Made by a program: the position numbers and the translations under genes. The notes beneath the pieces are model-generated. The model was not told where the DNA came from. It saw only the letters and a list, made by a program, of their open reading frames with translations, and did not search any database. 64,000 nt of DNA from Flavilitoribacter nigricans DSM 23189 = NBRC 102662 (GTDB taxonomy: Bacteria; Bacteroidota; Bacteroidia; Chitinophagales; Saprospiraceae): positions 1 through 64,000 of the forward strand of contig NZ_PDUD01000025.1 in NCBI RefSeq assembly GCF_002646595.1, given 5' to 3'. Positions within the stretch are counted from its first letter, which is position 1; every line of letters begins with the position of its first letter. Shown one piece after another: positions 33,713-42,773 of the stretch.

Positions 33713-34774
33713 ATGAAAACCTTCATCAACTCCTTAATTTTCACCTTGACCCTGACCGTAGTTACCTTCGGCAATGCCTTTGCTACCCCTTATTATAATA
33801 ACAGTGGAGATGATGCCCCATCTACCTTATTCGAACACATGCAGACTACCCAGTTGCTGCAGGTGACGATGGAGATGGATATTGAAACCCTGATCGATAA
33901 TAAGAAAACCAATGAATTCTTCCCGGCTAAGTTTTCTTTCAAAAACAGCCAGGGAATGATGACCGACTGGGACATCGAAGTAAGATCCCGGGGCCGGTTC
34001 CGCAGAATGACCTGCGAATTCCCTCCTTTAAAACTGAAGTTCCCGAAAAAGGAAATGAAAGCGGAGGGTTTTGGCAAACACAATGACGTGAAACTGGTAA
34101 CGCACTGCATGGACGACAAAAAAGCTGTAGAAACTTTATTCCGCGAATACCTGACTTATCAGCTGTACGCTAAACTGACGGACGCCAGCTTCCGTACGCA
34201 ACTGATCAGCATCACTTACCGCGATTCTAAAACCGGTGCGGAAACTTCTACTTATGGTATCCTGATCGAAGATGCCGACGAACTGGCCGAACGTATGAAC
34301 AAGGAAGAATGCGAAAATTGCTTCGGATTGACCGCCAGCGCGTATAACCAGAGTAATCTGCAGATCCACGATCTGTACCAGTATATGATCGGTAACACCG
34401 ACTGGTCGCTGAAGATGGCCCGCAACATGAAAGTATTGAACCCCAGAACGGATGGTGGAGAAAGACTGGTTGCTCCTTATGATTTCGATTTCTCCGGACT
34501 GGTTAATGCCGACTACGCGAAGCCTAATGCCGACCTGCAGCAAAAAGACGTCAGAGACCGCTACTACATCGGTGCCGACTGGACCGCTGACGAGTGGACT
34601 ACGACCATCAAATTGTTCCAGGATAAAAAAATGGAACTGATGATGACCATTGATCAATTCGATATGCTGAACAACAAAGCCAAAAAAGACATGAAAAAAT
34701 ACCTGGAAAGCTTCTACTCAGAATTGGACCAGGGTTTCATCCCCCAAAATTACCTGGCGCTCAACGGCAACTAA
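33713..34774 (+). CDS. exported protein, distantly like CotH kinases
   Basis: A 353-residue protein with a signal peptide (MKTFINSLIFTLTLTVVTFG, cut near AFA). The order of motifs is reminiscent of the CotH protein-kinase family: MTCEFPPLKLKFPK, then DVKLVTHCMD, FREYLTYQLYAKLTDASFR, YGILIEDADELAER, MIGNTDWSLKMARNMKV and APYDFDFSGLVNADYAKP. Bacteroidota carry many such proteins annotated as hypothetical. The D-x-D of PYDFDFSG could bind metal. Whether it is an active kinase is unknown, and the link to CotH is from pattern memory only. It is a single gene with its own terminator 90 bases downstream. Confidence 0.72.
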   Translation: MKTFINSLIFTLTLTVVTFGNAFATPYYNNSGDDAPSTLFEHMQTTQLLQVTMEMDIETLIDNKKTNEFFPAKFSFKNSQGMMTDWDIEVRSRGRFRRMTCEFPPLKLKFPKKEMKAEGFGKHNDVKLVTHCMDDKKAVETLFREYLTYQLYAKLTDASFRTQLISITYRDSKTGAETSTYGILIEDADELAERMNKEECENCFGLTASAYNQSNLQIHDLYQYMIGNTDWSLKMARNMKVLNPRTDGGERLVAPYDFDFSGLVNADYAKPNADLQQKDVRDRYYIGADWTADEWTTTIKLFQDKKMELMMTIDQFDMLNNKAKKDMKKYLESFYSELDQGFIPQNYLALNGN

Positions 34775-34866
34775 AAACCAGATCAGGTTCTAAACCCCAA
34801 AACGAACATTGCAAGTTTCAGATAATTAAGTTTAGTTAGAGACCAATTTTCGGTGAAATGTAGGTG

Positions 34867-34896
34867 AGCCCCCGCTACGGCGGGGGCTTTTTATTT
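34867..34896 (+). terminator. rho-independent terminator after the CotH-like gene
   Basis: AGCCCCCGC (34867-34875) pairs with GCGGGGGCT (34880-34888) around TACG, followed by TTTTTATTT. The T tail overlaps the -33 box of the next promoter. Confidence 0.88.
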
Positions 34897-34924
34897 GGGG
34901 TCTGCCCGACACCTGCTATATTTG
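34894..34924 (+). promoter_or_regulatory. Bacteroidota sigma-A promoter of sbcD
   Basis: TTTG (34894-34897) and TATATTTG (34917-34924) with a 19-base spacer match the -33/-7 consensus exactly. The leader would be about 40 bases. Confidence 0.82.
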
Positions 34925-34968
34925 TAGGCTTTACGGGCATTGCGCCCATAGGTATCGAATATTCAAGC

Positions 34969-36177
34969 ATGAAAATACTCCACACTTCTGACTGGCACCT
35001 CGGCCAACGTCTACTGTTCAACGAGCGCGAACAGGAACACCAGCGTGCACTCGACTGGCTGGCCGAAACCATTCGCAGTGAGGAAGTGGATGCGCTGATC
35101 GTAGCCGGAGATATTTTTGATATCAACAATCCGCCGAATTACGCGCGGACCATGTATTATCGTTTCCTCACCAGTCTGCTGGGAACGAATTGCCGGCACA
35201 TCGTCATTACGGGAGGGAATCACGATTCTCCCTCTATGCTCAATGCGCCCCGCGAACTGCTCCGTTTGCTGAATATCTACGTCGTAGGTGCCGCTTCGGA
35301 AGCCATCGCCGACGAGATCATCGAACTGAAGGATGCAGAGGGTAATCCGGAACTGGTGGTGGCCGCGGTTCCCTTTCTCCGGGATCGGGACCTCCGATTT
35401 AGTCAGGCCGGTGAGGGCAGTTACGAAAGACTGCAAAAAGTCCGCCAAGGAATGGCGGAGCATTACCGGCAGATCGGGGAACTGATGGAGCCTTACCGCG
35501 AAGCGAAGATCCCGCTGATCGCTACCGGACATCTCTACGCCAACGGAGCCAAGGCTTCCGATAAACAGGATAATATCTACGCCGGCGATGTAGAGAATAT
35601 CGATGCGGAGCAATTCCCCGCAATTTTCCATTACATCGCGCTGGGGCACATCCACCGCCCGCAGACGGTAGGCGGCCAGGAACATATCCGGTACTCGGGT
35701 TCTCTGCTGCCGTTGAGTTTCAGTGAGACCAAGGATGATAAGTCGGTCTACCTGCTGCATTTCCAGCGGGACCAGCTGCTGCAGATCGAAACCCTGGCGG
35801 TGCCGGTATTCCGGCGGTTAAAAAGTATTACCGGAGATCTGCAGGCAGTGAAAGAAAGTCTGCGCCGTTTTGACCAGAAAGGTGGTCGCGATCTTACGCC
35901 CTGGGTAGAGGTAGTGGTGGAAACGGACCGCCTTATTCCCCGACTGGATCTGCAATTGCGCGATTTTACCCGGGATATGAACTTACAGTTGCTCAAGATC
36001 CGGATCGAACGCCGGGGAGAATTGTTGCGGAAAAGCAGCGCAGAAGCCGTCAATCTCAACGATCTGGAAGATGTTGAATCCGTATTCCGGAAAAAATGTA
36101 TGCGGTTCGGCAGCCCGCCCGAGCAGATGGAGGAACTCCTCAAAAGTTTTAAAGAACTCCGCGAATCCATGGATTAG
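34969..36177 (+). CDS. sbcD: exonuclease SbcCD subunit D (Mre11-like nuclease)
   Basis: A 402-residue nuclease of the Mre11/SbcD type. Metal-binding motifs are DWHLGQ (8-13), AGDIFD, GGNHDSPS and GHIHRPQ further on, with the C-terminal SbcD capping domain (FRRLKSITGDLQAVKESL). SbcD works with the ATPase SbcC to cut DNA hairpins and protein-blocked ends. The start at 34969 follows the promoter; a longer frame from 34864 runs through the terminator. sbcC, which normally lies directly downstream, is not here: the next gene is a protease 175 bases away. So SbcC must be encoded elsewhere, or is missing. Confidence 0.94.
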   Translation: MKILHTSDWHLGQRLLFNEREQEHQRALDWLAETIRSEEVDALIVAGDIFDINNPPNYARTMYYRFLTSLLGTNCRHIVITGGNHDSPSMLNAPRELLRLLNIYVVGAASEAIADEIIELKDAEGNPELVVAAVPFLRDRDLRFSQAGEGSYERLQKVRQGMAEHYRQIGELMEPYREAKIPLIATGHLYANGAKASDKQDNIYAGDVENIDAEQFPAIFHYIALGHIHRPQTVGGQEHIRYSGSLLPLSFSETKDDKSVYLLHFQRDQLLQIETLAVPVFRRLKSITGDLQAVKESLRRFDQKGGRDLTPWVEVVVETDRLIPRLDLQLRDFTRDMNLQLLKIRIERRGELLRKSSAEAVNLNDLEDVESVFRKKCMRFGSPPEQMEELLKSFKELRESMD

Positions 36178-36352
36178 GGAGCCATTCAACCAAATGGTCC
36201 TTCAGGTGGTTATTATTCTTACTTATTCCCACCGATTAAGTTAGCAGGTAAATAAATTGGTATACCGGTAGCCGGTAACCGGGTGAGACGTATGTCCGGG
36301 TATAACGCCCGTCCTCAGCGTTTATCGGTTCGATTATTAACCACAAAACACC

Positions 36353-37384
36353 ATGACTATGACCATCAATATTGGTTTTGATCAGGAAAATGACGCTTTG
36401 CGTCCCGGCCTGCCGCCGGTGCATCCCGATACGGAACTCCTGGATGCGTACAGCCGTACGGTCGTGCAGGTTGCCCGGCGGGTTAGCGAAGCGGTTGTGC
36501 ATATAGAGGTCAAGAAACCCCGGGAAAAACGCCGGGACAATCGCCGCTCCCGGGGTGACTACGGTTCCGGCTCGGGCTTTATCATTTCAACGGATGGCTT
36601 TATCGTCACCAACAGTCACGTAGTGAGCGGAGCGACGAGCGTCCGGGTGAATCTGCAGGACGGTCGCCAGTTCGCCGCCAAACTGGTCGGGGATGATCCG
36701 GCTACGGATATTGCCGTGATCCAGATCGACGGAGAATGCTTATCTACGCTGGATTTTGCCGATTCGGATCGCCTGCAGGTCGGCCAGATGGCCATTGCGC
36801 TGGGTAATCCCTACGGATTCCAGTATTCGCTCACGGCGGGCGTGGTTAGTGCCCTGGGACGTACCCTGCGTTCTCAGAGCGGGCGTTTGATCGATGATGT
36901 CATCCAGACGGATGCGGCCCTGAATCCGGGGAATTCGGGAGGCCCGTTGGTAAATTCGCAGGGAGAAGTCATTGGGGTGAATACGGCCGTGATCCTGCCG
37001 GCCCAGGGTTTGTGTTTTGCCGTGGCCTCCAATCTGGTTCAGTTCGTAGTGGCGCAGTTGATCATGCGCGGTAAGGTCCGGAGAGGTTACATCGGGATTG
37101 CGGGCCAGATGGTGCGCATCGATCCCCGCCAGGCCAAACGCCTGGGGATCCGGAATACTGCCGGGGTATTGGTGCAAAGTGTAGAGGCCGACGCTCCCGC
37201 CTATAACGGTGAATTGCGGAAAGAAGACCTCATCCTCGCCTTCAACGGGCAACTGGTGAACGGGATTGACGATCTCCATCGCCTGTTGGACGAAAAAACG
37301 ATCGGCAATGCCGCGGAACTCACGCTGCTGCGGCAGCGGCAGGTAATGAAGATCCGGGTAATTCCCGCCGAGATGCGGGATTGA
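36353..37384 (+). CDS. Deg/HtrA-type serine protease with PDZ domain, no signal peptide
   Basis: A 343-residue S1C-family protease. The catalytic triad is H89 (VTNSHVV), D119 (ATDIAVIQ) and S195 (NPGNSGGPL). The PDZ domain covers about 245-335 (RRGYIGIAGQMVRI, LRKEDLILAFNGQLV). The N-terminus (MTMTINIGFDQEND) is polar with no signal peptide or membrane helix, unlike DegP, DegQ or DegS, so the enzyme is expected in the cytoplasm, as in some short Deg-like proteins with a single PDZ. A basic linker (KKPREKRRDNRRSRG) precedes the protease domain. It lies downstream of sbcD on the same strand but 175 bases away. The end faces the OB-fold gene with a shared hairpin between. Confidence 0.9.
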   Translation: MTMTINIGFDQENDALRPGLPPVHPDTELLDAYSRTVVQVARRVSEAVVHIEVKKPREKRRDNRRSRGDYGSGSGFIISTDGFIVTNSHVVSGATSVRVNLQDGRQFAAKLVGDDPATDIAVIQIDGECLSTLDFADSDRLQVGQMAIALGNPYGFQYSLTAGVVSALGRTLRSQSGRLIDDVIQTDAALNPGNSGGPLVNSQGEVIGVNTAVILPAQGLCFAVASNLVQFVVAQLIMRGKVRRGYIGIAGQMVRIDPRQAKRLGIRNTAGVLVQSVEADAPAYNGELRKEDLILAFNGQLVNGIDDLHRLLDEKTIGNAAELTLLRQRQVMKIRVIPAEMRD

Positions 37385-37393
37385 GTGACAGTA

Positions 37394-37436
37394 GGGAAGG
37401 GCAATGTGACCGGAAAGAAGTCATATTGCTCTTCCC
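37394..37436. terminator. bidirectional hairpin between convergent genes
   Basis: GGGAAGGGCAATGTGAC and GTCATATTGCTCTTCCC pair with three mismatched positions. Rightward it is followed by AATTTTCC. It sits between the Deg protease and the OB-fold gene. Confidence 0.6.
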
Positions 37437-37443
37437 AATTTTC

Positions 37444-37869
37444 CTATTGCACGATCACCCCTTCATCCAATACCACATCCATCAACATACCGTTACATTT
37501 TCCCTTCAGGATAATGGTCTTTCCGACTTCGATACCGTCGTAGGCCGCCTGCTGACTCTTCAGCAGGGTACACATGACCCCGGCCATGGCGTTCGGTGCG
37601 CGCAAAACGATAACGGGAGCCATATTTTCATCGATCAGTTTTTCGCCCACCTGGCCTTCCACCTGCAGGATCTGGCCGATGTATTGCTGGTTGCTGGCGG
37701 CTTCGTCACTTTCGAAAGCGGCGTAGAGTTCGGTAGCCTGCAGGCTCATATCCGCCTCTTTTTTATCGGTAGTTTTCTGAGGGACATAATTCAGGTAGAG
37801 CCAGGCTCCCAGTACGAGCAGCACGGCGGCGAAGATCAATCCAAAAATTATTTTTATGGCTTTATTCAT
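37444..37869 (-). CDS. OB-fold (tRNA_anti-like) membrane-anchored protein
   Basis: A 141-residue protein with one N-terminal membrane helix (about residues 6-27) and an exported domain with the pattern of the tRNA_anti-like OB-fold family: ATELYAAFESDEAASNQQYI, GQILQVEGQVGEKL, VGKTIILKGKCNGMLMDVVL with a final V-x-L-x-x-[GC] stretch. The family consists of small Bacteroidota proteins of unknown role. It begins 13 bases after the stop of the YceI-like gene on the same strand, so the two are one operon. Confidence 0.82.
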   Translation of the reverse strand: MNKAIKIIFGLIFAAVLLVLGAWLYLNYVPQKTTDKKEADMSLQATELYAAFESDEAASNQQYIGQILQVEGQVGEKLIDENMAPVIVLRAPNAMAGVMCTLLKSQQAAYDGIEVGKTIILKGKCNGMLMDVVLDEGVIVQ

Positions 37870-37882
37870 AATGGGATGACAT

Positions 37883-38470
37883 TTAGGGTTTAAGGACCAT
37901 GTCGAGATCGACGTAGATATTGCGGGAGATGCCCAGCGATTCGGTGTCGATGGAGAGGATAGCGGGGAGTTTTTCCCGCATCAGCTTATTGACCTTGTCG
38001 ACATTCTTTTCTTCTATGATCATAATGAAATTGGAACGCGCGTAAACGGAACCGTCCGGTTTTACGGTGATCAGCGCATCGGCGGCGGTATTTCTCTTTT
38101 CATCCCATACGTAGAGCGTACCCTCTACCTTAGCCCGGTAGTTGCCGGGTTTTTTGAGATCGATCTGACTGAGGTTGGCGATCTTTCCTTCAAATTTGGC
38201 TTTGGGATGCTGGCTGACGTTCAGCGCCTTACTATCGATGATGCGGTTGGCGGCACCGAGCTGGAATTCAAAGGACTTGATGAGTGCCGTGAAGGCAATC
38301 TCACCGGTGTTGATATTCAATTGAGCGAATACCTGATAATTATCAGCTTCCACATCCATCAGCCGGTTAGAGGTCTTCAGATGAACGTGGGCCGTTCGGG
38401 TGAAATAGGTATCCTGGGCCGAAGTTGTTACACCCAGTAATGCGAGGAGAAAAGCGAAGTGGAAGCGCAT
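37883..38470 (-). CDS. YceI-like exported lipid-binding-fold protein
   Basis: A 195-residue protein with a signal peptide (MRFHFAFLLALLGVTTSAQ). The mature part resembles the YceI beta-barrel fold: VHLKTSNRLMDVEADNYQVF, TGEIAFTALIKSFEFQLG, NVSQHPKAKFEGKIANL and GTLYVWDEKR. In true YceI proteins the barrel binds isoprenoids; here the ligand is unknown. In Bacteroidota such genes often pair with the OB-fold gene found directly downstream with 13 bases between. The length is normal. Confidence 0.84.
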   Translation of the reverse strand: MRFHFAFLLALLGVTTSAQDTYFTRTAHVHLKTSNRLMDVEADNYQVFAQLNINTGEIAFTALIKSFEFQLGAANRIIDSKALNVSQHPKAKFEGKIANLSQIDLKKPGNYRAKVEGTLYVWDEKRNTAADALITVKPDGSVYARSNFIMIIEEKNVDKVNKLMREKLPAILSIDTESLGISRNIYVDLDMVLKP

Positions 38471-38577
38471 AATAAAAAGGGTTTAAGAATATGAAATGAT
38501 TAATTGTTAGTGTGTCGGCCCTGCTCTATGTGAATGGTCAAAACGGTGGTCTGAAATATTTCTGAGTATATACTCCC

Positions 38578-39447
38578 CTACAAAGATCCGCTTTTATTCT
38601 CTTTGGGGGTGAAGTATTTTGGTCTCCTTATTCCTCCCAGTCCGCTGTAACCTAAGAATAATATACCCAGCAACAAGAGACCTTCCTCCGGTAAAACAAC
38701 GTGGTAGCGAATATGATGGAACTGGGACCAGAAAGCTTCCGGCATTTTCCGGACCAGTAAGAAACCCGTTTCCGTAGACGACTCGCCGGGATAGACGCTC
38801 AGCCAGCCGGAACCAATGGCCGTGACAATAAGCAGGATCAGCGCCGCACCGGTCCAGAGAACGGGAGACTGTTGCCACGACCTCCGTGATGGGGAAGGCC
38901 AGCACCCGGCAAAGGAGCGCAGGAAGACCAGGCCCAGGGCCGCGCCCAGAAAATTGATGACCACATCATTAAAATCGTAATAATCGGTCCGGTCCGGAGC
39001 CAGATAAAAATACTGGTAGGCTTCATCCAGCGCTCCCAGTAAGGTCGCCCAGAACAGCGTATCCCCGTATCGCCAGCTCAGCGGGAATAATAATATAGCC
39101 AGGATCGCATACTGTGGGAAATGGACCAACTCGGTGGCCAGGACGAAAATGCTGAAATAGGCAAGCATCATAAGGGTGAGTGTCAGCAAAAGATAGCCGA
39201 TCGTGATATTGCGTCCCTCTTTGTACCGCAAAAGATTGAAAAGTAGCGGAATAAGGCAAAAAAAGGCCGCCAGAACGGCCATACTCAGAAAACGCAGATT
39301 ATAGGTATCGATGTCACCGGGAAAAAAGGTGGCGTAGATCCATTTGCCCATCCATTCGTGCGGGAGCACAGCCAGCAGATAATAGCTCAGTCCGATGGTC
39401 AGATGAACCATTCGGTGTCTCGCCAGCCAAAGTAACATTGAGGGCAT
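38578..39447 (-). CDS. VanZ-like family membrane protein
   Basis: A 289-residue inner-membrane protein with about eight helices. The VanZ-type segment is in the middle (about residues 110-185): a DTLFWATLLGALDEAYQYFY stretch followed by DYYDFNDVVINFLGAALGLV, where D-E-x-x-Q and D-x-x-x-N-x-x-G are the family's conserved residues. The remaining N- and C-terminal helices are less typical, so the protein is longer than simple VanZ (about 120-160 residues). VanZ was first found with teicoplanin resistance but most homologues have no known role. It stands alone; a start at codon 4 is possible. Confidence 0.82.
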   Translation of the reverse strand: MPSMLLWLARHRMVHLTIGLSYYLLAVLPHEWMGKWIYATFFPGDIDTYNLRFLSMAVLAAFFCLIPLLFNLLRYKEGRNITIGYLLLTLTLMMLAYFSIFVLATELVHFPQYAILAILLFPLSWRYGDTLFWATLLGALDEAYQYFYLAPDRTDYYDFNDVVINFLGAALGLVFLRSFAGCWPSPSRRSWQQSPVLWTGAALILLIVTAIGSGWLSVYPGESSTETGFLLVRKMPEAFWSQFHHIRYHVVLPEEGLLLLGILFLGYSGLGGIRRPKYFTPKENKSGSL

Positions 39448-40044
39448 AAAAATTTATTGTTTAAGGGACCGGGAAATTAGGTTTAGTATCAGACAAGAGA
39501 AACTTTTGCGGCATTAATTATGAAGTTTAGCTGCCATATGATCACCACTCCCTGCCATATTGGGTACGTTCCCTAAATTAATCCACTTTTTTTTCAACTC
39601 GGGTAATTTCTCAAAAGTAGGGGCGTTTAAAATGTCAAGAAACGGATTCTAACACTGACAAATAACACACAAACAGATTTACTGAATAACATTAGATTAT
39701 AGTATACCTAGAATCCTTTAGAAGCTATTTTTAACCCCTCAATCAGGTTTGATCTGACTGTCCCTGGCAGTCGGTTTTCCTGAAGAACCGCTTCACGTTT
39801 TTTGTTGATACCCTACGTTGAATAGTTACAATTTCCAGTAAAACCATTTGTCTCAGGTGGTGCGTTACCATCTGTCTGTGTAGTTCATTATCCAGCGCAA
39901 TCTCAGGACTATTATTCTGTGTGCTAGTATTCCTGTTGCTGTGTGTGTTTTGCGCTTTGGTGCGGACTTCGTGTCCTGCCGAAAGCTGGAATTGTATTGT
40001 TTAAAACACTCTATTCACTCATTCCGAAAACCGATTAGTTGATT
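39448..40044. other. intergenic region between divergent genes, no gene seen
   Basis: About 600 AT-rich bases between the VanZ-like gene and the metalloprotease. No supported frame, RNA gene or consensus promoter was found. Confidence 0.45.
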
Positions 40045-42588
40045 ATGAAAATCATGTGTATCGTGCTGGCGTTTCTAGCCTTCATCCCGCTAGTGACCAG
40101 CCAATCATCCCAAACACCCTTAGCACAAACTATCAACGCTAAGCATGCTGAAGGAAAGACCTTCAAAACACCAAAACTATTTGACTTACTACCTGCTAAC
40201 GGCCGCAGTGAAGTGCCGGTGAACTTGCCCGCTGAAGTACGTGAATACGAATTATTGCAACTAGAAGAAGAGAATCTACAGGAACTCATCCACAATTCCC
40301 CCGAGACGTTTACCCTGAATCTGCCCAGCGCCGGCCGGGCACCCTTGGAAGTAGAACTGGTAAGAGTTAACATTTTTAGCGAAAACTTTAAGGTACGTAC
40401 CAGCTCTTCTCCAACGCCGGTAGAAGTGGAAACGGGCCTGCATTACCGCGGTATTATTAAAGGAGAGACAGAATCGGTAGCCGCGGTGAGTATTTTTGAA
40501 AATGAAGTACGTGGCTTGTTCAGTTCCAGTCGTTTAGGCAATCTTACCCTCGGCCGTTTGCCCGAGCAGGGACGTAGCCCGAAAGCCGAAAATTACATTT
40601 TGTACGACGATCGGCCGGTTGCCGCCCGGCAGGAATTTGAGTGCGGAACGCCCGACGACGGGCCGGACTATACGGTTGATGAATTGTCTTACACTTCCAG
40701 AGGCCGGGATGCAAACGATTGTGTACGGGTCTATTTTGAGGTAGACAACGATATCTTCCGGGATAAAGGAAGTGTGGCCAAGGCCACGGACTACGTGACG
40801 GGGCTGTTCAACGAAGTGGCAGTGCTCTACGCCAACGAAAACATTAATGTCATCATTTCGGAAATATTTATCTGGGATTCGGCCAGTCCGTACAGCGGTA
40901 GCAGTAGCGGCGCCCTCCTCAGCCAGTTCCAGAATTACCGCAAATCATTTGATGGCGAGATCGGTCAGTTATTGTCGTATCAGGCCAGCGGGGGGATTGC
41001 CGTATTGTCTGGACTATGTCATCCCTACAGTTGGGCCCGCCTGAGTTTTGCCAGCGTCAACCGTACCTATAACAATGTGCCTTCTTACTCTTTCTCGGTG
41101 ATGGTGGTTACACACGAATTGGGACACCTCCTGGGCTCCCAACACACCCACGCCTGTGTCTGGAACGGCAATAACACGGCCATCGACGGATGTGCCGGCT
41201 TTACGGAAGGAAGCTGTCCGAATCCCGGTAAGCCATCGGATGGCGGTACGATCATGTCCTACTGTCACATAACCAGCAGCGGCATCAATTTCAGTAAAGG
41301 TTTTGGTCCGCAGCCGGGTAGTGTGATCCGCAGCCGGGTAAGCCAGGGCACCTGTATGCAAACCTGCAGCGCTCCGGGCGGTGGTAGTTCGGGCGGCGAT
41401 ACGGGTAGCGGCGGATCGGATTCCGGAAGCGGAGGTTCTGATTCCAGCGGCAGCGGTAACGCCCGTTGCTCCGACAATGAAGTGATCCTCACCCTGACGC
41501 TCGATAACTTCGGTCCGGAAACAAGCTGGGAGATCACCGACGATCGCAACACCTTATTATACAGTGGGGGTCCTTACGATAAAAAGAAATCAGGTGCCAT
41601 TATGCGGGACACCTTCTGCCTGCCGGACGGATGCTACAACTTTATGATGTTGGATGAAGACGGGGACGGTATCTGCTGCGAATACGGCCAGGGATCCTTT
41701 ATCCTGAAAAACGCCAGCAATCAGACGCTGGCATCCGGCGGAGATTTTGAATACGAATCCGGTACCGATTTCTGCCTGCCCGACGGCACCAGCGACGGCG
41801 GCGGTGACAGCGGTTCCTGCCTGACCATCGATCTGGCCAGTGCCAAAATACAGTCCTACGGCGACAGCCAGGACCAGGGTACTTCGAGTATTGTCAATAA
41901 CGGCACCGTTTTGAAACTCGAGAACAACGCCTGGAAAGCGATCATGATGGATTATGACATCACACCGAATACGGTCCTGGAATTTGAGTTTTTCTCTACC
42001 GCCGAAGGGGAGATCCACGGTATCGGTTTTGATGATGACAACAGTATCTCTTACTCGCTGACCTTTAAAGTCTTCGGTATTCAATCCTGGGGACGCCTCG
42101 ATTACGACACCTATCCCGGCGGTGGCATCTGGAAGAAATACTCCATCCCGGTCGGTAAATTCTACACCGGTCAGGCCGATCGCCTGTTCTTTGCCTGCGA
42201 TAACGATCGCTATCCCTACGGCGGCAACGCTTACTATCGGAACGTACGGATCCACGAAGGCGCCGGTTGCGGTAGCCAGTTGCCCGATGGTGAGGCCGGT
42301 ACTTTACCCGGCCAGGATCTGGGACAGGCCGAAGCTTCCCGCTTCAGCGTTTATCCGAACCCGACGAGCGAGCAGTTGAAATTGCGACTGCCGCCGCTCA
42401 GTGGAGGCAATGCCGGACTGGTCCAGATCTACAATACGACCGGACAGCTGCTGATCGAGCAGGACCTGATCGAGAGCAGCACGGAAATGAGTATTAACGT
42501 AGAGGCCCTGGCGCAGGGCACTTATCTGATCCGCTACGACAACGGCACAGATGCGACTACGGAAAGGTTTACGATCCTACGGGAGTAG
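40045..42588 (+). CDS. secreted reprolysin-like zinc metalloprotease, T9SS type A substrate
   Basis: An 847-residue exported protease. After the signal peptide (ends near TSQS, residue 20) a propeptide of about 180 residues leads to a metzincin domain (about 225-445) with the zinc motif HELGHLLGSQH (H357, H361, H367) and a Met-turn TIMSYC. Its closest relatives by pattern are M12B-like proteases of Bacteroidota. A glycine-serine linker (about 455-475) leads to a domain with CLPDGCYNFMMLDEDGDGIC, then a carbohydrate-binding-like region, and a type A T9SS sorting domain at about 765-847 (FSVYPNPTSEQLKL, IYNTTGQLL, QGTYLIRY). The ATG at 40045 is preferred over the TTG two codons before. It is a likely secreted protein-degrading enzyme. 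Confidence 0.92.
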   Translation: MKIMCIVLAFLAFIPLVTSQSSQTPLAQTINAKHAEGKTFKTPKLFDLLPANGRSEVPVNLPAEVREYELLQLEEENLQELIHNSPETFTLNLPSAGRAPLEVELVRVNIFSENFKVRTSSSPTPVEVETGLHYRGIIKGETESVAAVSIFENEVRGLFSSSRLGNLTLGRLPEQGRSPKAENYILYDDRPVAARQEFECGTPDDGPDYTVDELSYTSRGRDANDCVRVYFEVDNDIFRDKGSVAKATDYVTGLFNEVAVLYANENINVIISEIFIWDSASPYSGSSSGALLSQFQNYRKSFDGEIGQLLSYQASGGIAVLSGLCHPYSWARLSFASVNRTYNNVPSYSFSVMVVTHELGHLLGSQHTHACVWNGNNTAIDGCAGFTEGSCPNPGKPSDGGTIMSYCHITSSGINFSKGFGPQPGSVIRSRVSQGTCMQTCSAPGGGSSGGDTGSGGSDSGSGGSDSSGSGNARCSDNEVILTLTLDNFGPETSWEITDDRNTLLYSGGPYDKKKSGAIMRDTFCLPDGCYNFMMLDEDGDGICCEYGQGSFILKNASNQTLASGGDFEYESGTDFCLPDGTSDGGGDSGSCLTIDLASAKIQSYGDSQDQGTSSIVNNGTVLKLENNAWKAIMMDYDITPNTVLEFEFFSTAEGEIHGIGFDDDNSISYSLTFKVFGIQSWGRLDYDTYPGGGIWKKYSIPVGKFYTGQADRLFFACDNDRYPYGGNAYYRNVRIHEGAGCGSQLPDGEAGTLPGQDLGQAEASRFSVYPNPTSEQLKLRLPPLSGGNAGLVQIYNTTGQLLIEQDLIESSTEMSINVEALAQGTYLIRYDNGTDATTERFTILRE

Positions 42589-42678
42589 ACCGCTAGCGGT
42601 CACTCCGTACACGATACTTACTCGCCGGGTTCACCCCGTACCCAACGAGTAAGACTGAGTGCGGCGAAGGTTGCACTC
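42588..42678 (+). other. three tandem hairpins after the metalloprotease
   Basis: In order: the self-complementary GACCGCTAGCGGTC (42588-42601, starting at the stop codon); CTTACTCG/CGAGTAAG (42617-42624 with 42646-42653) with CGGG/CCCG inside; and GAGTGC/GCACTC (42657-42662 with 42673-42678). They precede a real terminator and form either a stable 3' end or a separate small RNA. Confidence 0.5.
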
Positions 42679-42715
42679 GGACTTTGTTCAGCTATTTAAC
42701 TGGGGTTTCATTTGC

Positions 42716-42747
42716 AGGGGCTTCGCATTTTTGCGGGGCCCTTTTTT
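42716..42747 (+). terminator. rho-independent terminator of the metalloprotease gene
   Basis: An 11-pair stem with three wobble pairs (42716-42726 with 42733-42743), loop ATTTTT, followed by a run of T to 42747. Confidence 0.8.
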
Positions 42748-42750
42748 ATT

Positions 42751-42773
42751 CAACTTATCGGACGGATAAGTTG
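42751..42773. promoter_or_regulatory. dyad upstream of the cysCDN operon
   Basis: CAACTTATC (42751-42759) and GATAAGTTG (42765-42773) form a perfect 9-base inverted repeat with a 5-base spacer, 150 bases before cysC. The size fits a dimeric regulator site, but which regulator is unknown. Confidence 0.4.

Noticed and set aside
34864-34968. N-terminal extension of sbcD
   Set aside because: It is encoded by the preceding terminator and the sbcD promoter itself.
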